64,000 bases of DNA from Streptomyces sp. JJ36 (GTDB lineage Bacteria > Actinomycetota > Actinomycetes > Streptomycetales > Streptomycetaceae): positions 90,403 to 154,402 of the forward strand of contig NZ_JACYHE010000004.1 of the NCBI RefSeq assembly GCF_021696945.1. The letters run 5' to 3'. The notes beneath the pieces were generated by a model, which was not told the DNA's origin, did not search any database, and saw only the letters and a list, made by a program, of their open reading frames with translations. A program made the translations under genes and the position numbers. Below, one piece after another: positions 50,583 through 60,286 of the stretch; position 1 is the stretch's first letter; each line of letters starts with the position of its first letter.

Positions 50583-52178
50583 GTGTCCGAGCAGGAGACC
50601 AGCCCCGACATCCATACGACCGCGGGTAAGATCGCGGACTTCCGGCAGCGTGCGCACGAGGCGACGCACGCCGGGTCCGCGCGTGCGATCGAGAAGCAGC
50701 ACGCGAAGGGCAAACTGACCGCACGCGAACGGATCGATCTGCTGCTCGACGAGGGGTCGTTCACCGAGCTCGACGAGTTCGCGCGGCACCGCTCGGTCGC
50801 CTTCGGGATGGAGCAGAACCGCCCGTACGGCGACGGCGTGGTGACCGGCTACGGCACGGTCGACGGACGCCCCGTGTGCGTGTACTCGCAGGACTTCACG
50901 ATCTTCGGCGGCTCGCTCGGCGAGGTCTACGGCGAGAAGATCGTCAAGGTGATGGACTTCGCCATGAAGACCGGCTGCCCGGTCGTCGGCATCAACGACG
51001 GCGGCGGCGCCCGCATCCAGGAGGGCGTCACCGCCCTCGGCCTGTTCGCCGAGATCTTCCGGCGGAACGTGCACGCCTCCGGCGTGGTGCCGCAGATCAG
51101 CCTGATCCTCGGGCCGTGCGCGGGCGGCGCGGTCTACTCCCCGGCGATCACCGACTTCACGGTGATGGTGGACAAGACCTCGCACATGTTCATCACCGGC
51201 CCGGACGTGATCAAGACGGTCACCGGCGAGGACGTCGGCTTCGAGGACCTGGGCGGCGCCCGCACCCACAACGCCACCTCCGGCGTGGCGCACCACATGG
51301 CGGGCGACGAGAAGGACGCCGTCGAGTACGTCAAGGCGCTGCTCTCCTACCTGCCGAGCAACAACCTCTCCGACCCGCCGGTCTTCCCCGAGGAGGCCGA
51401 CCTGGAGACCTCGGACGAGGACCGGGAGCTGGACACCCTGATCCCGGACTCCGCGAACCAGCCGTACGACATGCACAGCGCCATCGAGCACGTGCTGGAC
51501 GACAACGAGTTCCTGGAGACCCAGACCCTCTTCGCGCCGAACATCATCACCGGCTTCGGGCGGGTCGAGGGCCACTCGGTGGGCGTGGTGGCGAACCAGC
51601 CGATGCAGTTCGCCGGATGCCTGGACATCGACGCCAGCGAGAAGGCCGCCCGCTTCGTGCGCACCTGCGACGCGTACAACGTCCCGGTGCTGACCTTCGT
51701 GGACGTGCCCGGCTTCCTGCCCGGCACGGACCAGGAGTACGAGGGCATCATCCGGCGCGGCGCCAAGCTGATCTACGCCTACGCGGAGGCGACGGTGCCG
51801 CTGATCACCGTCATCACCCGCAAGGCGTTCGGCGGGGCGTACGACGTGATGGGCTCCAAGCACCTGGGCGCCGACCTCAACTTCGCCTGGCCGACGGCGC
51901 AGATCGCCGTGATGGGCGCGCAGGGCGCGGTGAACATCCTGCACCGCAAGCGGCTCGCCGCGGTGGAGGGCGACGACGCGCGCGAGGAGTTGCGGGCCCA
52001 GCTCACCGAGGAGTACGAGGACACGCTGCTGAATCCGTATGCCGCGGCCGAACGCGGGTATGTGGATGCCGTCATCCTTCCCTCCGAGACCAGGCGCCAC
52101 ATCGTCCGCGGCCTGCGCACGCTCCGTTCCAAGCGCGAGCAGCTCCCGCCGAAGAAGCACGGCAACATCCCGCTGTAG
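50583..52178 (+). CDS. pccB: Propionyl-CoA carboxylase beta subunit
   Basis: 531 residues, carboxyltransferase fold with two crotonase-like halves. Oxyanion-hole glycines occur in [13 protein letters not shown] (about 138-150) and [16 protein letters not shown] (about 414-429). The Asp in GGAYDVMG corresponds to the residue that favours propionyl-CoA in the Streptomyces enzyme. With AccA2 and the epsilon subunit it makes methylmalonyl-CoA, an extender for polyketides and branched lipids. GTG 50583 starts [22 protein letters not shown] lies about 12 nt upstream. It is followed 13 nt later by the epsilon gene. Confidence 0.96.
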   Translation: MSEQETSPDIHTTAGKIADFRQRAHEATHAGSARAIEKQHAKGKLTARERIDLLLDEGSFTELDEFARHRSVAFGMEQNRPYGDGVVTGYGTVDGRPVCVYSQDFTIFGGSLGEVYGEKIVKVMDFAMKTGCPVVGINDGGGARIQEGVTALGLFAEIFRRNVHASGVVPQISLILGPCAGGAVYSPAITDFTVMVDKTSHMFITGPDVIKTVTGEDVGFEDLGGARTHNATSGVAHHMAGDEKDAVEYVKALLSYLPSNNLSDPPVFPEEADLETSDEDRELDTLIPDSANQPYDMHSAIEHVLDDNEFLETQTLFAPNIITGFGRVEGHSVGVVANQPMQFAGCLDIDASEKAARFVRTCDAYNVPVLTFVDVPGFLPGTDQEYEGIIRRGAKLIYAYAEATVPLITVITRKAFGGAYDVMGSKHLGADLNFAWPTAQIAVMGAQGAVNILHRKRLAAVEGDDAREELRAQLTEEYEDTLLNPYAAAERGYVDAVILPSETRRHIVRGLRTLRSKREQLPPKKHGNIPL

Positions 52179-52191
52179 AAGGGGCTCCACC

Positions 52192-52398
52192 ATGATCAAG
52201 GTCGTACGGGGCAACCCCACCCCGGAGGAGCTGGCCGCCGCCCTGGCGGTGGTACGAGCCCGGGCCGCCGCGGCCGCGTCCGCGGGGCCCGGCGGAGACC
52301 AGCGTCCCGAGTGGTCCGACCCGGCGCGCACCATCCCGCACCGGCTGCTGCCCCACCCCGGCCCGAAGGCCTGGCGCACCACCTACTGGCCGGTGTGA
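52192..52398 (+). CDS. pccE: Acyl-CoA carboxylase epsilon subunit
   Basis: 68 residues. The N-terminal helix MIKVVRGNPTPEELAAALAV is the hallmark of AccE/PccE; the C-terminal part ends with PGPKAWRTTYWPV. The small subunit binds the beta subunit and raises activity of the actinomycete carboxylase complex. It lies 13 nt after pccB with GAAGGGG upstream, clearly in the same operon. Confidence 0.93.
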   Translation: MIKVVRGNPTPEELAAALAVVRARAAAAASAGPGGDQRPEWSDPARTIPHRLLPHPGPKAWRTTYWPV

Positions 52399-52498
52399 CC
52401 GGCCGCCTGCCGGGGCGACCCGCGGCCTCCCGGGTGACCACCCGGTGAACCGCGGGGCGACCGCCGGGTGACCGGAAGCGGACCCTCCGTCGCGGCGT

Positions 52499-52516
52499 CT
52501 GAGTATCCGTACTCAG
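52499..52516. promoter_or_regulatory. Operator-like inverted repeat CTGAGTA-N4-TACTCAG
   Basis: Perfect 7-bp arms at 52499-52505 and 52510-52516 around TCCG. It lies 34 nt before a 44-codon membrane-protein gene, in the right place for a promoter-overlapping operator or a leader hairpin. Confidence 0.55.
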
Positions 52517-52550
52517 GCGCCGCGCCCCTCCGGGGACGGAGGATCGGACC

Positions 52551-52685
52551 ATGCTCTGGTCCGACCCCGAGGACGAGCCGCCCGCGGAGCTGCGCACCAC
52601 CCAGGCGATGCTCCGGCGCCTCGGCCTGCTGCTGGCCCTCGCCGTGGTGATCACCGCGGTGCTGGCCTCGCTCACCCCCCACTGA
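52551..52685 (+). CDS. 44-residue single-span membrane protein
   Basis: Too short for routine gene calls, but supported by GGAGG 9 nt before ATG 52551, good codon third-position bias and a sensible layout: acidic start ([18 protein letters not shown]), basic MLRRLG and one membrane helix [19 protein letters not shown] to the stop. It lies between pccE and maf, with an inverted repeat in its leader. Function unknown; small membrane proteins here may assist the carboxylase locus or be independent. Confidence 0.7.
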   Translation: MLWSDPEDEPPAELRTTQAMLRRLGLLLALAVVITAVLASLTPH

Positions 52686-52709
52686 ACGCGCCGGCCGCCC
52701 CCGGCGGTC

Positions 52710-52715
52710 TACGAT
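52710..52715 (+). promoter_or_regulatory. -10 box for leaderless maf transcript
   Basis: TACGAT, then seven bases, then ATG 52723. It overlaps the ATG at 52714, which argues against that upstream start. Confidence 0.45.
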
Positions 52716-52722
52716 GCTCCCC

Positions 52723-53352
52723 ATGACCGACCTGACCGGTTCGACGCCTTCCGTCCCCCGGCGCCGCCTGGTGCTCGCCTCCGCCTCGCCCGCCCGGCTG
52801 GGCCTGCTGCGGCAGGCCGGGCTGGCCCCCGAGGTGATCGTCAGCGGCGTCGACGAGGACGCCCTGAGCGCGCCCACCCCGGCCGAGCTGGCCCGGGTGC
52901 TCGCCGAGGCCAAGGCGGCGGCCGTCGCGGAACGCCCGGAGGCCGCGGGAGCGCTGGTCGTGGGGTGCGACTCGGTGCTGGAACTGGACGGGCAGGCGCT
53001 CGGGAAGCCCGCGGACGCGGAGGACGCCACGGCCCGCTGGAAGTCCATGCGCGGCCGTTCCGGGGTGCTGTGCACCGGGCACTGCGTGATCGACACCGCC
53101 ACCGGCGACCGCCGGTCGGCCACCGCCGGCACCACCGTCCGCTTCGGTGAGCCCACCGACGCGGAGATCGCCGCCTACGTCGCCTCCGGCGAACCCCTGC
53201 ACGTGGCGGGCGCGTTCACCCTGGACGGCCGCTCGGCCCCGTTCCTCGCGGGCATCGAGGGCGACCACGGCAACGTCATCGGCCTCTCGCTGCCGCTCCT
53301 CCGCGAGCTGCTGGCCGGCCTGGGCGTCCGTATCACCGATCTGTGGGCCTGA
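52723..53352 (+). CDS. maf: Maf family nucleotide pyrophosphatase
   Basis: 209 residues. Family motifs are [16 protein letters not shown] (about 15-30), [10 protein letters not shown] (about 61-70), [10 protein letters not shown] (about 82-91) and [10 protein letters not shown]. Maf proteins hydrolyse non-canonical or canonical nucleoside triphosphates to monophosphates and can affect cell division; the specificity is not clear from the sequence. Start ATG 52723 is favoured over ATG 52714 by the -10 position. The next gene overlaps its stop by 10 nt, so they share a transcript. Confidence 0.92.
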   Translation: MTDLTGSTPSVPRRRLVLASASPARLGLLRQAGLAPEVIVSGVDEDALSAPTPAELARVLAEAKAAAVAERPEAAGALVVGCDSVLELDGQALGKPADAEDATARWKSMRGRSGVLCTGHCVIDTATGDRRSATAGTTVRFGEPTDAEIAAYVASGEPLHVAGAFTLDGRSAPFLAGIEGDHGNVIGLSLPLLRELLAGLGVRITDLWA

Positions 53353-54845
53353 GCCCGGCGGGCCCCGGCGACCGCACGTCTCCGCACACCGCGCCGCCCG
53401 CGGCCGCCCGCCCGGCCCCCGGGCGGCCCGCGGCCGCCGGGGCCGCGCGGGGGCTGGCGGCGGTCTGCGGTGCGGTGACGCTGCTGGGCCTGGCCCTGGT
53501 CCCGCCGACGCTGGAGCTCGGCTGGGACGAGATCGTGTACGCCTCCCGGTTCGGCCCGCACGGCCCGCCGGTGCCGTTCAGCGCGCCGCGCACCCGCGGG
53601 GTGCCGCTGCTGCTCGCCCCGGTCGCCGCCTGGACCGGCGCGGTGGTGCTGCTCCGCGCCTGGCTGCTGCTGCTCTTCGCCGCGGCGCTCCACCTCGGCT
53701 TCCGGCCGTGGCTGCGGGTCGCCGACCGGCCCTGGACGGTCCCGGTGGCCGCCGGGCTGTACGGCACCCTGTGGATCACGTTGTTCTACGCGAACTCCGC
53801 GATGCCGAACCACTACACCGCGATGGGCGCCACCGCCGCCGCGGGCGCGCTGGCGGCCGGGCGGCCGGCAGCCGTCGCCGCCGGCGTCGCCGTGGCCACC
53901 CTGATGCGCCCCAACGACGGCGTGGCCCTCGCCGCGCCCCTGTTGCTCGCCGCGCTGCTGGTGCCCGCCTGGCGGGACCGCGGACGGCTGGCGGGCCCGG
54001 CCGCCGGGCTCGTGGCGGGGGCGCTGCCCTGGGTGGTGGAGGCGCAGCTCCGGTTCGGCGGGGTCCGGGAGCGACTCGCCGAGGCGAGCGGGATCCAGGG
54101 CGGCTTACGGCCCGTCTTCTCGCTGCCCGCGCATCTCACCGCCTGGGACGGCCCGTTGCTGTGCCGCCCGTGCGGCGGGGACACGGTCCGGCCGGAGGCG
54201 CTGCCCTGGTGGCTGCTGCTGCCGTCGCTGGTGGCCCTGGGCCTGTGGTCCGCCCGCCGGGGCCGGGCCGGCGCGGCCCGTACGGCCGACGGCGCCCCCG
54301 CGCCGCCCGCGTACCGGCTGGCGGTGCTGGTGGCTCTCTGCTGCGCCGCGCCGTACCTCTTCCTGGTCCCGTACGCCGCGCCGCGGTTCCTGCTGCCCGC
54401 GTACGCGCTGCTGGCGGTCCCCGCGGCGGCCGGGCTGCTCCTCCTCGTCCGGGTGCTGCCGAGGCCGGGCCCGGGGCGGCGGCGCGCCCGCGCGGGGGCC
54501 ACGCTGCTGCTGGCGCTGGTGCCGGCGCACCTGGTGATGCAGGTGACGCTCGTGCTCGGGAACGCCCGTATCCAGCAGGACGCGCGGGCGGACTGGCACC
54601 GGATCACCCGGGTGCTGCGCGACCTCGGCGTGCGCGAGCCGTGCGTGCTGAAGGCGAACAGCTCCTTCATCCCGGTCGCCCACACCGCGGGATGCCGGCC
54701 GGCCCGGTGGCGGGCGCCGGTGGAACCGGACGCGGTGGTGCTCCGCCGGCGGGAGCCGCCGGGGTGGGCGCGCCGCTGGCCGTCCCGGCCCGTGCCGGGC
54801 ACCTACAACCCGGGCTGGACGGTCGCGGTGCGCCCGGGGCGCTGA
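53343..54845 (+). CDS. Polytopic GT-C-like membrane glycosyltransferase
   Basis: 500 residues with about ten membrane helices and a C-terminal soluble part. After helix 1 the sequence [13 protein letters not shown] (about 57-69) has the acidic pair expected in the first outer loop of GT-C enzymes, which transfer sugars from polyprenyl phosphates outside the membrane. Later features include [14 protein letters not shown] and a luminal segment with CRPCGGD. No closer family is recognised. GTG 53343 overlaps the maf stop by 10 nt. The donor and acceptor are unknown; call as a GT-C is moderate. Confidence 0.72.
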   Translation: MGLSPAGPGDRTSPHTAPPAAARPAPGRPAAAGAARGLAAVCGAVTLLGLALVPPTLELGWDEIVYASRFGPHGPPVPFSAPRTRGVPLLLAPVAAWTGAVVLLRAWLLLLFAAALHLGFRPWLRVADRPWTVPVAAGLYGTLWITLFYANSAMPNHYTAMGATAAAGALAAGRPAAVAAGVAVATLMRPNDGVALAAPLLLAALLVPAWRDRGRLAGPAAGLVAGALPWVVEAQLRFGGVRERLAEASGIQGGLRPVFSLPAHLTAWDGPLLCRPCGGDTVRPEALPWWLLLPSLVALGLWSARRGRAGAARTADGAPAPPAYRLAVLVALCCAAPYLFLVPYAAPRFLLPAYALLAVPAAAGLLLLVRVLPRPGPGRRRARAGATLLLALVPAHLVMQVTLVLGNARIQQDARADWHRITRVLRDLGVREPCVLKANSSFIPVAHTAGCRPARWRAPVEPDAVVLRRREPPGWARRWPSRPVPGTYNPGWTVAVRPGR

Positions 54846-54956
54846 GGCGGCGTCCCGTCCGGAGCTGCCCGGGGCCCTTCGGAGACGTCCGGGATCCGGA
54901 GACCGCCGCGCCTCAGGAGACCGCCGGGCCCCGAAGACGCCCGGGCCGCCGCGCCG

Positions 54957-55433
54957 TCAGCCCGCGGGCGCCGCGGGCGGGTTGCCCGAGGAGGGCGACG
55001 CGGTGGCCTCCGGCTCGGCGGGCCCGCCGTTCTCCTCGCCGTACGCGACCAGGGACCAGACGATCAGCCCGAGCACGGTCATCAGCAGCACGAAGGCCGA
55101 CCACCCGACGAGGCCCACCGTGAACGCGCCGAGCACGCCGTGCACCACGGCGGCGCTGATGAGCAGGATGCGGAAGAAGGGGCGCGGGGGCCGGTCGCGC
55201 AGCGCCATCCGCAGCAGGACGGCCGCGCACAGCAGCAGATAGCCGCCGAAGAGCACCCCGCCGGCGACGGCGCCGACGGTCATGGCGCGGGGTTCCAGAC
55301 CGGCGAGGGACATCTGCTGGTCGTCCACGACCATGCCGAGGAAGATCTGGGCCAGCACGATGCCGATCGCCTCGGCCACCAGCACGACCGCTGCGACGCC
55401 GGCCACGGGTCTGCGTGCCACCACCCGCCCCAC
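54957..55433 (-). CDS. Four-helix membrane protein, function unknown
   Basis: 158 residues with four membrane helices (about 10-32, 48-70, 84-104, 108-128) and a Pro/Ser/Glu-rich C-terminal tail in the cytoplasm. GTG 55433 is used because AAGGA lies 7 nt upstream; GTG codons at 55424 and 55421 are alternatives. It has conserved-looking loops (MVVDDQQMSLAGLEPRAM, LRDRPPRPFFR) but no recognised family. It is divergent from accA2. Confidence 0.75.
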   Translation of the reverse strand: MGRVVARRPVAGVAAVVLVAEAIGIVLAQIFLGMVVDDQQMSLAGLEPRAMTVGAVAGGVLFGGYLLLCAAVLLRMALRDRPPRPFFRILLISAAVVHGVLGAFTVGLVGWSAFVLLMTVLGLIVWSLVAYGEENGGPAEPEATASPSSGNPPAAPAG

Positions 55434-55806
55434 CTGCCTGTCCTTACCCGGAGTACGAACACCTGGCACGCCGCACGCTACTGGCGGGTAAAGGCAGGGG
55501 CAAGGGCCGGGACGGAACGCGTGGCGATCCGGGGGACACGCTGCCGGTGTTCGTAGGATTCCCACAAGGTTGTGCGAGTTGGCCGCTGGCACTCGTACAG
55601 AGACCTTGCCCACATCGGAAGTCGGCAGGCGGAGCGCCGTTGGCGGCGTACCGTGGAGTGACAAGGCGTCCCGGGGGCTCTGCGGCCCCCGGATCACCCT
55701 CCGTGTGGGCAAGCTCACCCCTGTGGGCGGCTCGGCGGGGAGTGTCAGCACTACCTAAACTCACTCCATCGAATTGTTGCGGCGCAGCGCCAAGTAGGGA
55801 GTCATC
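55434..55806. other. 373-bp divergent region before accA2
   Basis: No gene is supported. TAAACT at 55756-55761 is a plausible -10 for accA2, giving a leader of about 40 nt with AGGGAG before the GTG. Its -35 region is not recognisable. Another possible element is the pair TTACCCG / CGGGTAA (55445 and 55486). Confidence 0.5.
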
Positions 55807-57582
55807 GTGCGCAAGGTGCTCATCGCCAACCGCGGCGAGATCGCTGTCCGGGTGGCCCGAGCCTGTCGGGACGCAGGGATCGCGAGCGTGGCCGTCTACG
55901 CCGAGCCGGACAGGGATGCGCTGCATGTGCGCGCCGCGGACGAGGCCTACGCGCTGGGCGGTGACACCCCGGCGGCCAGCTACCTGGACATCACCAAGGT
56001 GCTCAAGGCGGCCGCCGACTCCGGCGCGGACGCCGTCCATCCGGGCTACGGCTTCCTCTCCGAGAACGCCGAGTTCGCCCAGGCGGTGCTGGACGCGGGC
56101 CTGACCTGGATCGGGCCGCCACCGCATGCCATCCGGGACCTGGGCGACAAGGTCGCGGCCCGGCACATCGCACAGCGCGCGGGCGCCCCGCTGGTGGCGG
56201 GCACCAAGGACCCGGTCTCCGGCGCGGACGAGGTCGTGGCCTTCGCCGAGGAGCACGGGCTGCCCATCGCCATCAAGGCGGCCTTCGGCGGGGGCGGGCG
56301 CGGCCTGAAGGTGGCGCGCACCCTGGATGAGGTCTCCGAGCTCTACGACTCCGCGGTGCGCGAGGCGGTCGCCGCCTTCGGCCGCGGCGAGTGCTTCGTC
56401 GAGCGCTACCTGGACCGGCCGCGGCACGTGGAGACGCAGTGCCTGGCCGACCGGCACGGCAACGTGGTGGTCGTCTCCACCCGCGACTGCTCCCTCCAGC
56501 GCCGCCACCAGAAGCTCGTCGAGGAGGCCCCGGCCCCGTACCTGACCGACGAGCAGAACGCCGAGCTGTACCGCGCGTCCAAGGCCATCCTCAAGGAGGC
56601 GGGCTACGTCGGCGCCGGCACCTGCGAGTTCCTGGTGGGCCAGGACGGCACCATCTCCTTCCTGGAGGTCAACACCCGGCTGCAGGTGGAGCACCCGGTC
56701 ACCGAGGAGGTCACCGGCATCGACCTGGTGCGGGAGATGTTCCGCATCGCCGACGGCGAGGAGCTGGGTTACGACGACCCGCCGGTGCGCGGCCACTCCT
56801 TCGAGTTCCGCATCAACGGCGAGGACGCGGGCCGCAACTTCCTGCCGGCGCCCGGCACGGTGGCGAAGTTCGACCCGCCGGCGGGCCCGGGCGTGCGCCT
56901 GGACGCGGGCGTCGAGTCCGGCGCCGTCATCGGCCCGGCCTGGGACTCGCTGCTGGCCAAGCTCATCGTCTCCGGCGCGAGCCGGCAGCAGGCGCTGGAG
57001 CGTGCGGCGCGGGCGCTCGGCGAGTTCACCGTCGAGGGCATGGCCACCGTGATCCCCTTCCACCGCACGGTGGTGCGGGACCCGGCGTTCGCGCCCGAGG
57101 TCCACGGCTCCGCGGGCCCCTTCGACGTCCACACCCGGTGGATCGAGACCGAGTTCGTCAACGAGATCGCGCCGTTCGCCGCCGCCCCCGCGGGCACCGA
57201 GGAGGACGAGGCGGAGGCCGGGCGCGAGGTCGTGGTGGTCGAGGTCGGCGGCAAGCGCCTGGAGGTCTCGCTCCCCTCCACCCTGGGCGTCTCCGCCACC
57301 CCCGCCCCGGCGGGCGGCAAGAAGCCCAAGCGGAAGGCCGCGAAGAAGAGCGGGAGCGCGGCCTCCGGCGACGCGCTGGCCTCCCCCATGCAGGGCACCA
57401 TCGTGAAGGTCGCCGTGGAGGAGGGGCAGCGCGTCGAGGAGGGCGAGCTGGTCGTCGTCCTGGAGGCGATGAAGATGGAGCAGCCGCTGAACGCGCACCG
57501 CGCCGGCACGGTCAAGGACCTCACCGCCGAGGTCGGCGCCTCCCTCTCCGCCGGCTCGGTGATCTGCGAGATCAAGGACTGA
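55807..57582 (+). CDS. accA2: Acyl-CoA carboxylase alpha subunit (biotin carboxylase + carrier)
   Basis: 591 residues. The biotin carboxylase half has the ATP-grasp Gly-rich loop [14 protein letters not shown] (about 158-171), [15 protein letters not shown] (about 230-244) and [15 protein letters not shown] (about 288-302). A Lys/Ala-rich linker (about 500-520) joins the carrier domain with the biotinyl lysine in LEAMKMEQP (about 557). It carboxylates biotin and serves several beta subunits, including PccB coded 3.6 kb upstream. BirA (50250) modifies it. GTG 55807 has AGGGAG at 6 nt. Confidence 0.97.
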   Translation: MRKVLIANRGEIAVRVARACRDAGIASVAVYAEPDRDALHVRAADEAYALGGDTPAASYLDITKVLKAAADSGADAVHPGYGFLSENAEFAQAVLDAGLTWIGPPPHAIRDLGDKVAARHIAQRAGAPLVAGTKDPVSGADEVVAFAEEHGLPIAIKAAFGGGGRGLKVARTLDEVSELYDSAVREAVAAFGRGECFVERYLDRPRHVETQCLADRHGNVVVVSTRDCSLQRRHQKLVEEAPAPYLTDEQNAELYRASKAILKEAGYVGAGTCEFLVGQDGTISFLEVNTRLQVEHPVTEEVTGIDLVREMFRIADGEELGYDDPPVRGHSFEFRINGEDAGRNFLPAPGTVAKFDPPAGPGVRLDAGVESGAVIGPAWDSLLAKLIVSGASRQQALERAARALGEFTVEGMATVIPFHRTVVRDPAFAPEVHGSAGPFDVHTRWIETEFVNEIAPFAAAPAGTEEDEAEAGREVVVVEVGGKRLEVSLPSTLGVSATPAPAGGKKPKRKAAKKSGSAASGDALASPMQGTIVKVAVEEGQRVEEGELVVVLEAMKMEQPLNAHRAGTVKDLTAEVGASLSAGSVICEIKD

Positions 57583-57596
57583 GCACCCCGCCGCCG

Positions 57597-57652
57597 CGGT
57601 GCCGCCCCGCCGTGGCGCCGCGGCGCCGCGGCGCGGCGGCGCGGCGGCACCG
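57597..57652. terminator. Long GC hairpin between accA2 and the DeoR gene
   Basis: CGGTGCCGCC (57597-57606) pairs with GGCGGCACCG (57643-57652); the inner 36 nt, rich in CGCCGCGGCG, can extend the stem. It lies between converging stops. Confidence 0.6.
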
Positions 57653-57712
57653 TCGCACTGTGGCTCCGGGACCCCGCTGTACCCGCTGGTCCCGCGACGG
57701 CCTGACGCCGCC

Positions 57713-58642
57713 TCAGTGGCGACGGGACGTCAGGTCGCCCAGCCGCCCCGGCCCGAGCTGCCCGGCCTCCGGCGAGGCCGGACGGGGCGGCGTACGCCGC
57801 TGGCCGGGCAGCGCGGCGTCGCCGCGGCGCTGTGCACCCGGCGGGCGCCCGCCCTGCGGGGCCGTCCCGGCGACGGCGATCTGCACCCCCTGGTCGGCCA
57901 GCGCCTGGAGCTCGGTGGCGGCCCGGTCGTCGTGGGCCGGCGGCTCGTCGGTGACCAGCCGGGTCATCACGTCCGTGGGCACCGTCTGGAACATGGTGTC
58001 GGTCCCCAGCTTGGTGTGGTCCGCCAGGACGACCACCTCGGAGGCGGCCTGCACCAGGGCGCGGTCGACGCTGGCGGAGAGCATGTTGGAGGTGGACAGG
58101 CCGCGCTCGGCGGTCAGCCCGCTCCCCGACAGGAAGGCACGGGTGACCCGCAGCCCCTGCAGGGACTGCTCGGCACCGCTGCCGACGAGGGCGTAGTTGG
58201 AACCGCGCAGGGTCCCGCCGGTCATCACCACCTCCACCCGGTTGGCGTGCGCGAGCGCCTGGGCGACCAGCAGCGAGTTGGTGACGACCGTCAGCCCCGG
58301 CACCCGGGCCAGCCGCCGGGCCAGCTCCTGCGTGGTCGTCCCCGCGCCGAGCACCACCGCCTCGCCCTCCTCCACCAGGCCGGCCGCGAGTTCGGCGATG
58401 GCCGTCTTCTCGGCCGTGGCGGAGAGCGACTTCTGCGGGAAGCCGGACTCCCGGGTGAAGCCGCCCGGCAGCACGGCTCCGCCGTGCCGGCGGTCGAGCA
58501 GTCCCTCGGCCTCCAGCGCCCGCACATCGCGTCTCACGGTCACTTCGGAGGTCTGGACGACTCGCGCGAGTTCCCGGAGCGACACCGCTCCGTTCGCTCG
58601 CACCATTTCGAGGATCAACTGGCGACGTTCTGCAGCGAACAC
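57713..58642 (-). CDS. DeoR/GlpR family transcriptional regulator
   Basis: 309 residues. The N-terminal DeoR HTH is VSLRELARVVQTSEVTVRRD followed by VRALEAEGLLDRRHGGAVLP (about 20-59). The sugar-phosphate-sensing domain has GAGTTTQELARRL, TNSLLVAQAL and GSGLTAERGLST, as in regulators of sugar or nucleoside operons. The last 45 residues are Pro/Arg/Gly-rich and not part of the fold. GTG 58642 lies 7 nt after TACCGT, so it is probably leaderless. Nearby purine nucleoside phosphorylase and phosphosugar mutase genes are possible targets. Confidence 0.92.
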   Translation of the reverse strand: MFAAERRQLILEMVRANGAVSLRELARVVQTSEVTVRRDVRALEAEGLLDRRHGGAVLPGGFTRESGFPQKSLSATAEKTAIAELAAGLVEEGEAVVLGAGTTTQELARRLARVPGLTVVTNSLLVAQALAHANRVEVVMTGGTLRGSNYALVGSGAEQSLQGLRVTRAFLSGSGLTAERGLSTSNMLSASVDRALVQAASEVVVLADHTKLGTDTMFQTVPTDVMTRLVTDEPPAHDDRAATELQALADQGVQIAVAGTAPQGGRPPGAQRRGDAALPGQRRTPPRPASPEAGQLGPGRLGDLTSRRH

Positions 58643-58649
58643 GAAACTG

Positions 58650-58655
58650 ACGGTA
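58650..58655 (-). promoter_or_regulatory. -10 box for leaderless DeoR transcript
   Basis: TACCGT on the minus strand, then seven bases, then GTG 58642. Confidence 0.4.
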
Positions 58656-58747
58656 ACGCCGATGACCGGCAGCGTGCGGCGATTATCAAAAGTTGTACGT
58701 ACGGGCGACCGGTCCGTGGTATGGCGGCGCTGTGGAGAAGCGTTCCG

Positions 58748-60187
58748 TCAGATCTCGTCGGCGGCCTTCCGGCTGTGCAACTGCCGTGCCACCTCGGCGA
58801 TCGAGCCGGTCAGCGAGGGGTAGACGGTGAACGCCTTGGCGATCTGGTCGACGGTCAGATTGTTGTCGACGGCGATCGAGATCGGATGAATGAGTTCACT
58901 CGCACGGGGGGCCACGACCACCCCGCCGACCACGATTCCGGTGCCCGGCCGGCAGAAGAGCTTCACGAAACCGTCCCGGATCCCCTGCATCTTCGCCCGC
59001 GGGTTCCGCAGCAGCGGCAGCTTGACGGAACGGGCGTCGATCCGGCCCTCGTCCACGTCCGCCTGCGAGTAGCCGACGGTGGCGATCTCGGGGTCGGTGA
59101 AGACGTTCGCCGAGACGGTCTTGAGGTTCAGCGGGCCCACCGTCTCGCCGAGGATGTGGTACATGGCGATACGGCCCTGCATCGCCGCCACCGAGGCCAG
59201 CGCCAGCACCCCGGTGCAGTCACCCGCGGCGTACACGCCGGGCGCGGAGGTCCGCGAGACCCGGTCGGTCCGGATGTGCCCGGACTCCCGGAGCACCACC
59301 CCCGCCTCCTCCAGGCCCATGTCGCCGGTGTTCGGCACCGCGCCCACCGCGACCAGGCAGTGGGTGCCCGTGATGGTCCGGCCGTCGTTCAGCGCCACCT
59401 CGACGCGGTCCCCCACCCGCTTCGCGGAGGCGGCCCGGGAGCGCGCCATGACGTTCATGCCGCGGCGCCGGAAGACGTCCTCCAGGACGGCCGCCGCGTC
59501 CGGGTCCTCGCCCGGCAGCACCCGGTCCCGTGAGGAGACCAGCGTCACCTGGGACCCGAGCGCCTGGTAGGCGCCGGCGAACTCGGCGCCGGTCACGCCG
59601 GAGCCCACCACGATGAGCTCCTCCGGGAGCTCGTCCAGGTCGTAGACCTGCTTCCAGTTCAGGATGCGCTCGCCGTCCGGCCGCGCGTCCGGGATCTCCC
59701 GCGGATGCCCGCCGGTGGCCACCAGCACCGCGTCGGCGGTCAGCGTGTCCACGGAGCCGTCCGCGGCCGTCACCACCACCCGGCGGGTGCCGTCCGGGCC
59801 CTGCTCCGGCTCCAGCCGGCCGTGGCCGCGCACCACGCGGGCGCCGGCCCGGGTCACCGAGGCCGCGATGTCGTGCGACTGCGCCAGCGCCAGCCGCTTG
59901 ACCCGGCGGTTGACCTTGCCGAGGTCGACGCCCACCACCCGCGCGGGCTGCGCCAGCGGCGGCGTGTCGTCCTCGATCCGGATGCCCAGCTCCTCGTGCG
60001 AGGAGTCGAAGTTCGTCATCACCTCGGCCGTCGCGATGAGCGTCTTGGACGGCACGCAGTCGGTGAGCACCGACGCGCCGCCCAGACCGTCGCAGTCGAC
60101 GACGGTCACCTCCGCTCCGAGCTGGGCGGCCACCAGTGCCGCCTCGTAGCCGCCGGGTCCTCCACCGATGATCACGATCCGAGTCAC
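58748..60187 (-). CDS. lpdA: LpdA-like NAD(P)H-dependent flavoprotein (quinone reductase type)
   Basis: 479 residues with the lipoamide dehydrogenase fold: FAD motif IVIIGGGPGGYEAALVAAQL (about 4-23), NAD motif ELIVVGSGVTGAEFAGAYQA (about 189-208) and GVYAAGDCTG (about 315). The redox Cys pair is broken: GGASVLTDCVPSK has Ser where the first Cys of GGTCLNVGCIPSK would be, and the C-terminus lacks the His-Glu pair. It therefore cannot be a true lipoamide dehydrogenase; M. tuberculosis LpdA (Rv3303c), a quinone reductase, shows the same loss. GTG 60187 is preceded by GACACT at 7 nt. Confidence 0.9.
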   Translation of the reverse strand: MTRIVIIGGGPGGYEAALVAAQLGAEVTVVDCDGLGGASVLTDCVPSKTLIATAEVMTNFDSSHEELGIRIEDDTPPLAQPARVVGVDLGKVNRRVKRLALAQSHDIAASVTRAGARVVRGHGRLEPEQGPDGTRRVVVTAADGSVDTLTADAVLVATGGHPREIPDARPDGERILNWKQVYDLDELPEELIVVGSGVTGAEFAGAYQALGSQVTLVSSRDRVLPGEDPDAAAVLEDVFRRRGMNVMARSRAASAKRVGDRVEVALNDGRTITGTHCLVAVGAVPNTGDMGLEEAGVVLRESGHIRTDRVSRTSAPGVYAAGDCTGVLALASVAAMQGRIAMYHILGETVGPLNLKTVSANVFTDPEIATVGYSQADVDEGRIDARSVKLPLLRNPRAKMQGIRDGFVKLFCRPGTGIVVGGVVVAPRASELIHPISIAVDNNLTVDQIAKAFTVYPSLTGSIAEVARQLHSRKAADEI

Positions 60188-60194
60188 ATACTCC

Positions 60195-60200
60195 AGTGTC
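60195..60200 (-). promoter_or_regulatory. Candidate -10 box for the lpdA-like gene
   Basis: GACACT on the minus strand ends 7 nt before GTG 60187; GGAG within the spacer could instead serve as a ribosome site. Confidence 0.3.
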
Positions 60201-60274
60201 GCGCACGCGCTACCCGATCACCCGGCCACCCCCCGCGCGGGCGCAGCCACGGTGAGCCGCCGGGGGCACTCCCG

Positions 60275-60280
60275 TACCCT
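60275..60280 (+). promoter_or_regulatory. -10 box for leaderless gamma-glutamylcyclotransferase transcript
   Basis: TACCCT, then CGTGCC, then ATG 60287; no ribosome site. Confidence 0.5.
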
Positions 60281-60286
60281 CGTGCC

